Of a stretch of 64,000 nt of DNA, positions 12,514 to 21,900 are shown piece after piece; within the stretch, counting starts at the first letter, position 1; each line of letters begins with the position of its first letter. Position numbers and translations under genes: made by a program. Under the pieces are notes generated by a model. That model was not told where the DNA came from. It was given only the letters and a program-made list of their open reading frames with translations, and did no database searches. This stretch comes from Bryum argenteum. Its lineage: Eukaryota; Streptophyta; Bryopsida; Bryales; Bryaceae. The DNA lies in the NCBI GenBank assembly GCA_037043015.1, contig CM073325.1, positions 2,544,501 through 2,608,500 of the forward strand, given 5' to 3'.

Positions 12514-13132
12514 GGGCACAATTAAGCTAAGGGTGTCCAAAAAAGTTGTCCCCAGTACAATTCCAGCTCATGTAAGTGTGTCAAACATGTCCATCTTCTA
12601 AATAAAGTTAAGTATGAGAACACCAAATGTGGTTTCGATTTACAGCACTTATAACCTACCAAAAAAAAAAGTTTCATTCGCATTGAAGAATATTAAGAGT
12701 TTTTATTAGGTATTTTAGTTGAAAAAGTAAGTTGTGTCCTAATTACAAAAAATCCTAAGAAACAATCATTCGATACATCAAATGATCACATTTTGATACC
12801 ATTTTTGGATATGACATACATGTACTTGAGCATTATATAAAATAGTTAGTTTGACAAATAAACAATTAATAATTTTTGCACCATGATGCCTGCAAATCCC
12901 ACCAATATGCAATTTAATGTGGAGGGTTCAATGATCCAAAAATAAAAAATTTGACTTTTTTTTTTTCTTAGGAATGTGCATCTTGATCCCAATTACATAT
13001 ACAATATTTTAAAATGATTTTTTACTCTCTATAATTGATGAAAATGGAAAAAATGATGAACTTTGGATGTTTCAACCAAAAATCACCTAATTAGTTTTGA
13101 CAAAAAGTGATACCCATACCTTGTCTGTGCCC
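12514..13132 (+). mobile_element. Non-autonomous DNA transposon, family T1, copy 1 (619 bp)
   Basis: Ends are GGGCACA... and ...TGTGCCC, flanked by TAAA on both sides (12510-12513 and 13133-13136). The inverted ends run inward as GGGCACAATTAAGCTAAGGG against GGGCACAGACAAGGTATGGG. It is colinear with the element at 20912-21534, in inverse orientation, sharing blocks such as TTTAGTTGAAAAAGTAAGT, GATGCCTGCAAATCCC and AAAAAGTGATACCC. There is no open frame, so it depends on a transposase elsewhere. The 4-bp target duplication does not fit hAT, Mutator or Tc1/mariner; the superfamily is open. Confidence 0.85.
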
Positions 13133-15120
13133 TAAAGTGACCTTGGCGGTCCATGTTTCATATTCTCATTACCAAAAACTGAGCCTTTTTGAGTAGATGA
13201 GAACAGGTAAAAATGATAAACTACTAGAAGATTTTCCGTAGAGCCTTGCAATCAACTCAAGTGCACAAAGAAAACAAGAATATTACTTGACTCTAGCCAA
13301 TCGATTATCTTTAATATAACTCCATCAACCCTTTTCACACTTGCATTACCCATCAAAAAAGTTTTCAAAGTAAGACCGTTGCTTGCCTTCACAAGAGAGA
13401 TGGTAGAAAAAAAGATTTAAGTCATGAGGCCTCATAGAGTGCAAGATCATAACGTATTAGTACTCAAATAACATCACAAATCTCAACATTTTCAACTTGA
13501 AGTGAAATGGCTACCAATGTACTTATTGCAATGAAAAAAGAATTCCAACTACATAGATGTTTACCTTCTTCTCAATTACATCCTTCAACAAAAGAAAATC
13601 CATGAGATATTAAATTTTTCCCAAAAAATAAAGTCAAAATCCAACGGTGGCTGCTGAAGGAGATATAGCTCCTCAAAAATCACTTTCTTTTAAGATAGAA
13701 ACATTGTTGCAAATCCAATACCAAAAATATTTAAATAAAACATTTTCCTACTAAATATTATTTACCCTTCATCTTAAGATTATGATTATGTAAAAATAAT
13801 TCATGAAAACATCTTCATGATTTCCCATAAATGTCTGACAATGATAAAGCATGCTCCATGTTCGAGAACTCAAAAATAAGAGCTGCATCCACTACAATAA
13901 ATGCCATTCTTTCATACTTCATTGCATGGGTTTGAAAATTTATACCACACAATCAAGACTTGCTTTGGGACCCATCCCAAGTGATTTCATCCAAAACTAA
14001 CATTGTATAAAGAAGTACTGGCTCTTTAAAGTTGCTGCATTCATCCAAAATGTCAATTTTCGACAGTTGGCCCGGTAAAGGTTTAACTTCGTAAAATCAC
14101 CAAAAGGCGGAATGTTTGTCTAAACGTGACTGGAATTTTTTATGGTTAGGAAAAAAAAAAAATCCTCACCAATCGATTGAAAAATTATGAGCTTGCAAAC
14201 CAGAATTGTCTTAAAATCTATCTTACATGATGGACTTTTGAGCAACCAAAATCAATAAGTTTGGAGTTCAATGAGCTCATAAAAGTAACAAAAGCTTGAC
14301 TTCATTGATGTTTGAGATTGTTTGAGGAATTGCCCAAAAGTGCCCACCCTATAAATATCATATTTCTTTTTGGTTTTCAAAGAACCAACTTGCAAAAGCA
14401 ATATTTTATTTGTATTAATATTCATATAAGATAAAAAAATTGTGACAAATGCATATGACGGATAAACTTGGTGAGGTAAACCTTATAATGTTTATATGGA
14501 AAATTATCAATGACGCTTCTTGTATGGCTTTAAACTATACATAGTCCCAAAGACTGCACGGGGCTATAAAAGGGAGACATACACTTTGAGGCCTTGAAAT
14601 AATGTCATTAGATGGTTCTCTACTAAATCATTTAAAAAGAAAAAAAGAATCAAAATATCAAAATCTCACCAAATGTACTACCATATAAAATTTTCACAAT
14701 TAATTTCAAATGATACAAATCATGAATATTTATTGCAAGTTGGTTTGTTGAAAGCCAAAAACAATTTACTCCCTCCCTGCCTACTCTAATCAACATCTCA
14801 AACTAAGTGATCAAGATACATCCACTTTTTTTAAGTTTAACATTTTAACTATGTGAACAAAAGAACAAAGTTTGAGATTTTACAATCACAAGTTTGAAAC
14901 CTAATTGTTTTTTACATATCCTCTTGATATTACTCAACAAGGTTTATAAAAGCTTTTGAATAACTTGAAAGAGCATGAGCAACCAATGAGTTGATGTGCC
15001 CATACCTAAAATGAGTGCACTCACAAGTACACTATATGTTGTTATCACAAGTCGCTCCGAAGGGGTTAGTAGTCTTGCCATTGGTGTGACGACCTTCGAG
15101 AGTTCGGGCATACATTCAAG
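13133..15120. repeat. Degenerate repeat DNA including an inverse copy of the TTAA-family C sequence
   Basis: AT-rich with no gene. About 13300-14060 read on the minus strand matches the long family C copy at about 40545-41450, for instance around TTTTGACTTTATTTTTTGGG and TTTGGTATTGGA. The rest is not recognised. Confidence 0.55.
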
Positions 15121-15365
15121 TATATAGGTGAAATGAACACTCTATTCACGCCAGCCTCTAAGTAGGTTGAAATTTCTCTTCTTCAGAGTGTGAAAAAAAA
15201 TAAAAATAAAAATAAAAACTCCGGTCCCTATGAAGGGACCAGCGTGAATAAAGTGTCTGTTCGTAGTGCCAGTGACCCTATGCCCACAGGGCAAAGCGTA
15301 ACTGGGACACTACTACTCTCCCCTTCCGAGGATGGACACTATACCGACATAACTCTAACTACTAA
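15121..15365 (+). repeat. Dispersed repeat R2, copies 1a (minus) and 1b (plus)
   Basis: About 15215-15345 shares CTCCGGTC, GCGTGAATAAAGTGT, TTCGTAGTGC, GATGCCCAC-like and TGGACACTATACC blocks with about 34164-34300 and, inverted, with about 40060-40195. A partial inverted piece lies next to it at 15121-15180 (ACTCTATTCACGCCAGCC). No coding sequence. One of the copies is followed by a long poly(A), which hints at a retroposed (SINE-like) origin. Confidence 0.6.
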
Positions 15366-15441
15366 AATAATATTAAAATAACTGAATATTCCGGGAGGTC
15401 TCTCATTTTCCACAAGTATGATTGTATCTGCTCTACGAATC

Positions 15442-15572
15442 GTGGCCGCTCCAACTTCACTTATGTGGCCATCCAGCTTCACAAAAAGGGGTGCTCCAAC
15501 CACGGCCGCTCCAACTTCACTTATGTGGCCATCCAGCTTCACGAAAAGGGGTGCTCCAACCACGGCCGCTCC
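15442..15572. repeat. 60-bp tandem repeat, two full units plus a fragment
   Basis: Units start at 15444, 15504 and 15564 with GGCCGCTCC. The first two are identical apart from one base (CACAAAAAGG against CACGAAAAGG), so the duplication is recent or homogenised. It lies just beyond the 3' end of the LINE. Confidence 0.85.
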
Positions 15573-15680
15573 TACTCCTTGAGCAAGGTCACTTCATCAT
15601 CTGCAGACCTAATGTTTCAAGCGAGTAGTTGGAATGTGGTTGTGTTGGATATGTTTATGAGTATAACAAGTTATGTGAAC

Positions 15681-15792
15681 ACCAAGTCACCAGCCCGGGG
15701 TGGTTGGTGGGGCGTTGTGTTTGCAATTTGTTGGTCCGGGTTCGAATCCTATCGGGCTCGTTTGAGCGGCTCATGTGAACCGGTGACTTGGT
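15681..15792 (+). repeat. tRNA-like sequence inside a 13-bp inverted repeat (SINE head or pseudo-tRNA)
   Basis: A perfect B box GGTTCGAATCC lies at about 15739-15750, and an A-box-like TGGTTGGTGG lies upstream. The ends can pair as an acceptor stem (AGCCCGG with TCGGGCT), but the T stem is imperfect, so this is not a working tRNA. The whole is framed by ACCAAGTCACCAG and its inverse CCGGTGACTTGGT, an arrangement not usual for a SINE. Confidence 0.5.
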
Positions 15793-15917
15793 ATTGCTAG
15801 TGTAAAGGCAGGAAATAAAAGATTGTTCCAACCACCCCCGCCCCACGTACTAGCGATCTTGTGACAAGTGCTTTACCCGAGTGCTAACAGTGGTTTAACC
15901 ACTACCCCCCTTTTTGT

Positions 15918-18900
15918 TTATGGGGGATCGAATGTGGTGGGGAGAGGTTGATGATTTTCTAGTTTTCTTTTGTGTAATAGAATGGAGGCAGCGTATTGAA
16001 TTGCGATGGTGTTAATTGATTTGAGGGCTTGATAAATTTGTGTTTTTGTAAGATTGAATTTGGTTTCCAATGGGTTTATTGATGGTGTATGGGTTGTGCC
16101 TCTTGCACCTGCGGTCACTACTATAAGTGGGTTAACTTTCCAACCACGTGCCAATATGGAGTTTAGTAATGATTGATATTTGTTGGTTTTATTTGTGATA
16201 GTTTCTTGTGGGAATCGATTGTTACAGTATGTAAATTCAATGTATTGTATGATTATGTTATCAGTGGGTTGTTGTGGAGGTGTGTCTTGGTGTCGGAGGC
16301 CAATTACACAAAGTAGGTCAGGTTTAAATCTAGCATTGCAGTGGCATCTGCTTGTGTCACAAGTGCATGGAAGTAGCCAATGTGGTACGGTGTTGTCTGG
16401 GGGTGTGTTGAGGATTCTACCTGCGTTCATAAGTGTGTAGCATCTAGCTTTGGTATTTGACAAGATGAGTTGCTTGAGGGTTTTAACTGCTTTGTTGTGT
16501 CTGGTGACACGGAGTGCGTGAATGTGTTGTTGTGGACATACAAGAAGAAGGTGTAGCCAAGTGTGTGCGTCTGTGCAGTTACAGATGGAGCATGTCTTTG
16601 ATGGAAATCGAATGTTTCCAAAGAATAACTGTTTCCTTGCGTGTCCCATGTATTGTCCTGTGCGGAATTTAAGTATGCTGGTTATTTGTGAGTCTGTGAT
16701 TGTAGGGTTATTCCAGAAGTCATTGGAAGATTCGGCATGAGTATATGGATTAGAGGTCCATTTGTTTATGTTAGGAAAATTTTGTGCTAGTATTGTGAGG
16801 TTGGTGTCACGGTCATGTTTGGCGAGATATGTTGCTAGATTTCTAACTGGGCCCTTATCGGGCCTGTGATGTGGTCCAGGCCATGTATATTTTTGGTAGT
16901 AGAACGGGGTGGTGTGTGCAAATTCGTGTGGCTTTTGGGCAAATTTGTAGTGTTTGTCGTTTCCTTCTTTGGCAAGTTTGTCGGCTTTTTCATTGCCAGA
17001 AATCTTTATGTGAGCGCGTACTTTATGAAATGTGGTTGGTTGTGTTCGTGTTTGTAACAATTTGGTCATAGCGGTGAGCATGATTTTGTCTGGGTGGTTA
17101 TGTTGTAAAGTAGGGTATGTTAGTTGTGTTTGTAAAACGTATAGACAGTTTACACAATCTGTGAAGATATATGCTGGTTCGTCTGCGTATTTTGTTGTGA
17201 GTAGTTTGAGTGTTTTGTATATGGCTGTGAGTTCTGCTCTGAAGATTGTTTGGAGGCCCGGTAGTCTTTTGGAGATTTGTACGTCTGTTTTGGTAGGATT
17301 ATAAATTCCGTATCCTGCGGTTTCAGGGATCCAGTGGCCATCGGCTGTTTCTTGGGGGGGTGTGAAGGATCCATCTGTATAATAGCTATATTGTGGTTGG
17401 AATTTAATGGGCACATGGTCATTGTATTGTGGAAGTGGGGGGGTGTTTCCGAGATTGTAGGTATAATTTGGCGGGTATAGTAGTTGTGTCCACTTCTTGT
17501 TTTTGTTGACTGTGGTATTTTTGGGGGTAGGAGGGATTTCTTGTATATAGAATTGTGAGATGGAAAGGTTTGTAAGCGTGGTTTTCAGGTTATGTAGCAT
17601 TGTTGGGGTGGTAACAGTGTAGTTTTTGTGGTGAATGCAAAGAATTTGAATAGTGTTTGTTTCGGTGCGGGGTTTTCTGTGGTTGGTGGGGACGGTAGGT
17701 TCATCGTATGTGATTGTGTCAGCAGCAAAGTGTACAAGAACATGAGTGTCCGGAAATTCGGTTGAGTAGGGTGTTGTATTGTGGAACGATTGTTTATCGG
17801 GCAAAATAACTATGGTTGTGGCATTATGATCTTGTTGCGCTGCTAATCTGGCCCAATGTATAGTTTGTTGAGCGGCTTCAGTGTTGTGGGGGTGGGCATA
17901 TCCGTTACCCTGCCATTTGTTTTGGAAGGCAAGGCCTCTGGATCCAAAGATTTTGTCACGGGGAAATGTGGAGTAGTATTGAGTGATTTGTAGCGGACAT
18001 GTTATTGGGGAGGAGAAATATGTGTGTGTAATTTGAAAATCGGTTATAATTGTATCTATTATGGCTGTAGGGAGCGTGTGATGGTTTGTTGTCTTTGGAT
18101 TGCGTTTGGATAGTGTGTGGTTGTATCGTTTGTATAACCAAATAACTTCTATTTCAAATGGTTGAGTGGTGGGAATTAATCCATTGGTGAGGTTTAGGCA
18201 TGAATGGTATTGTTTCCAGAGCCATGTAAGTCGTGATAAAGGGATGGTGAGGAGGAAATGACCGGTGTTATCGAAGAGTTGTGCTGTTTCATTTATGATC
18301 TGTATGGTGGGGGAGTTTGTGAGGATGTCTTTGTCGGGGTTGCAGTCTTGAATGTATATTTGTATTAGCGGGATGTGTATTGGGCGTGGTATGAATCGGG
18401 TGTCTCTTAATTGCGGTATTGTAAAATTAGTATGAATGATGTGCTTGTAATGTATATGTGTTTGTTTCATGTAATAGTCCGTTAGAAGTGTTAGGTTATG
18501 TTGGATGGTTGTTGGGTAGTTTAGTGGAAAGAGTTCTTTTGGAGATAACCAAGTGTGGTACAAAGGATGTTCATTGATGACCCAGTGACAGAAGTACGTG
18601 TTAGTGGTATAAGTTATGTTGTATTTGTCTTTTTTGGTTGTGGTTTTATGGGCCGAGATGTGGTGTATAGGAAATTGGATTGGATTCTTAATGATGTGTG
18701 TGGAGGGAGATATTGAGGGGGAATTGGCGGGGAATTGGTAGTATTGTAGGTGGTGGGATGGGAGGATGTATTTCGTGGTTTTGGATAAAGTATTCATCAT
18801 GGAGAATATGGGTTGGTGGGTGGTTGAGGCAAGGATGGGAGCAATTAGGGGTACAGTCATTTTGGGAGAATAATTGTTGGGCTATGCTGAGGGCGCTACG

Positions 18901-21900
18901 TTCTAGTTTGGTGGGGTTTTTATAGTATGTTTTAAAGTCGATAGGTGACATTAAGGTGGTTCCATTTGGAAGTGTGAGGTGTTGTATTTTGGTTATCTTG
19001 TGGAGTAGTAGTTTGTGCAGTAGTTTTAAAGATAGTTTGTCGTTCAGGTGAGGAAGGAGGTGTGATGCTTTGGACATCCATTGGGTTTCAAGTTCAGTGG
19101 CTTCTAGTTGGAAGGTGTTAAATGTGCTTTTTAGATGAATTCCACCAGCTTCTTTTAGTAGGAAGAGGGTTCGTGTGATTGGTGAATGGATGCAGTCGTG
19201 GTATTTAATTCGTGGAATTTCTCTGGCACCACCATGTTTGGCTAGTATGTATTGAGTGAGGCCTTGATAAATTGGGCCAAGTCTGCCTTTATCGTTTAAG
19301 GCATTTCTGAGTTGGTCTCCAATACATCTCAAGTATGCGTTTTTGAGGGAAAAGGCTTCAAGACCAAAATCGTTGTGCGGTAATTGGGCTATGACATTTG
19401 CGGTGCATTTAGGCATGCCACATATAGTTTTTTGTATACTTGAAATTTTTTGGTTAAGTTTTTTTATAACGGGTAGAGAGTATGGTACTGCGTAGAAACT
19501 GTAAACAATACCTGCTCGTATGACAGTATCTACCATGTTGATTTTTTGTTTTATACTAGCTAGGCAGTTAGCAAGCTTTTTGCATTGTTCTGTGAGTAGT
19601 TTTTGGTTGTTAAATGTGTTTGTAGTTTCCATTTTAATGTTGGAACTACTTGAATGCCAAGGTATGAGTATGCTTCATTTTGATGTAGAATTGGTAGTTG
19701 TTGGTTTTTGTAGTTAATATTGTGTGTTTCTATGAGAGTTTTGAAGGCGGTGGGTGTGAGTTTTGATTTGTTTGGGCATCCTGTGACTGCACATTTTGGT
19801 GTGCCTACTTCAAGTCCTGTCCAATCACTGAATTTTTCAATTTTATTCAATTGTATTTGTAATGCTGAGAGAGTGTGTGTAAGGGCCGCTAAATCGTCCG
19901 CATAAGCAGCAGAACTGGTGGTTGATGTAGATGTGCCGAATTTGTATCCAAGGTTGCCTCTTTGGAGCCATCTTAGAAGTGGTTCAAGGAATACTATAAA
20001 TAAGTATGGGCTCAAGGTGTCTCCTTGAATAGTGCCTCGCTCGATTGGTATTGGTTTTGTTTGGCCAAAGTGTTCACCAATGTATGTAGTAGTAGATTGA
20101 GTATAGATGTTACCGATAAGTGTTCTCGCATCTTGTGGATAGCCTAGGTCTTTCATAATTGCGAGAAGTCTAGCGTGGTCAAGTGAACCAAATGCATTTT
20201 TGAAGTCTCTATGTACATAATGTAAATGTCTTGTTTGGTGATTCTAGCATCTTCTAGAGCAAATGTGATAAGTTGTATTTGGCGGGTCGTGCTTCGTTCC
20301 GCTCGAAAGCCTTCTTGGCTATCATGTAGTATTTGGTGGTGTTCTCCGTAGCGGAGAGAATGAATGTAAGTGTGCTTGTAAAGAGTTTATAGATGGTATT
20401 GGCAAGGGCAATAGGTCTGTGGTTAGGAAGAAGTGAGGGGTCGCCTTTTTTGTATAGAAGTATGGTGAGGCTTGTTTTCCAAGATGCAGGGATTTGTTTC
20501 CGTTTATAGCAATGGGAGAAGAAAAGGGTTAGGAGTGTATGGAAGGTTTCAGGCATGTGTTTTAGTATGGAGTTAGGGATCTTGTCAGGTCCTGGAGCTT
20601 TATCCTTAGATAGATTATCTAGGCAAATGTTAAAAATTTTGCGATTGTAGTATGTATGTAGAGGAATTTCCGGTGAGCCCCGTTTTTCTAGAGTAAATCC
20701 GTCTAAATCATGCCAAGGGTATTGGCGAACTGCGCATGTCCATGTGGGAGGGTGTTCTGGTTGATAATAGCATGTTGGAATGGTTGGACGATTTGTGACT
20801 GATTGTTGTAAGAAAATTTCTTGGGCAATGTCTTCTGGGTTTGTGAGGATTTCGTTGTGGTGTGTTTTTATGCAGTCTAGTGGTGGTGTATCAATGTTTT
20901 TGAAGACACGGGGGCAATGGTAAGCTTGGGGTATCACTTTTTGGACACACTAATTAGGTTATTTTTATTGAAAGCCTTCAAAGTTTGTCTAATTTAGTCA
21001 TTTTAATCAAGTAAAAAGACCCTAAAATAGAAAATAAAATATCATGCACCTCACTGAAATCAAAGTATATATGCCTATAGATTTTCTTTTAGATTTTTTA
21101 TTTTTTTTGGATCCATTCATAGATGAGGGAAAAAGTGCTGAATTTGGGGATTTTCAGGCATTATAGTGCACAATGAATTAATTTTTTTATTATTAAATAA
21201 ATTATTTTGTATTCTATACAAGAAGATGTAGGTCATATTCAAAAATTATATTAAAATAAAAATGGTTGATATTCCATTTGCTTGATTCAATGGATTTTAG
21301 ATTATTGGGACATGACTTACTTTTTCAACTAAAAAATCAAATAAAATTACTTCAAAATATTTTTTTTATTTCTTAATTTTTTTTCTTGATACATTATAAG
21401 TATAGACAACTAAAACCACATCTAATGAAGTCTTATTGTATTACAGTTTAAAAATGGATATGTTTGTCACACCAGCATAGAGTGCAATTGTTCATGGGAC
21501 AACCTTTTTGGGTACCCCAACCAGACTATCACCTACGGTTGTTTATTTTCTTTGGGCTAGTGTTATATAGTTGTCTGTATTTTGCAATGGCTTTTTTAAT
21601 TGATTGTTTTGTATGTTTTGTGGTGATAGCTCGGGCTTTTTTGTTTGCAGTTTTAGCTAATTTTGCTAGCGTATTTAGCCATTCTGTTTTTGTATCTTCT
21701 GTATGTGGAGGTGGTGGTATTGTAATATGTGTGTGTTGTTGTGTCACTTGTAGAATTGGATGTGTTCTCCAATTGATGTTATTGTTTGCAATGTAGATAG
21801 TTTTTCTGATAAGATGGTATGTAGATAGGTGTTGTTTCCATAGTTTTGTGTTTTGCGTGGTAAGAATCCGCCTTGTTGGGCGGTTTGGTTTGTGAGGTTA

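Noticed and set aside
15721-15752. Functional tRNA gene
   Set aside because: B box is perfect but the T stem mispairs and no proper anticodon arm can be drawn.
21464-21796. Plus-strand open frame with membrane-like product
   Set aside because: Antisense to the G-poor LINE; the hydrophobic composition follows from the base skew. Other plus-strand frames at 16180-24000 are rejected likewise.
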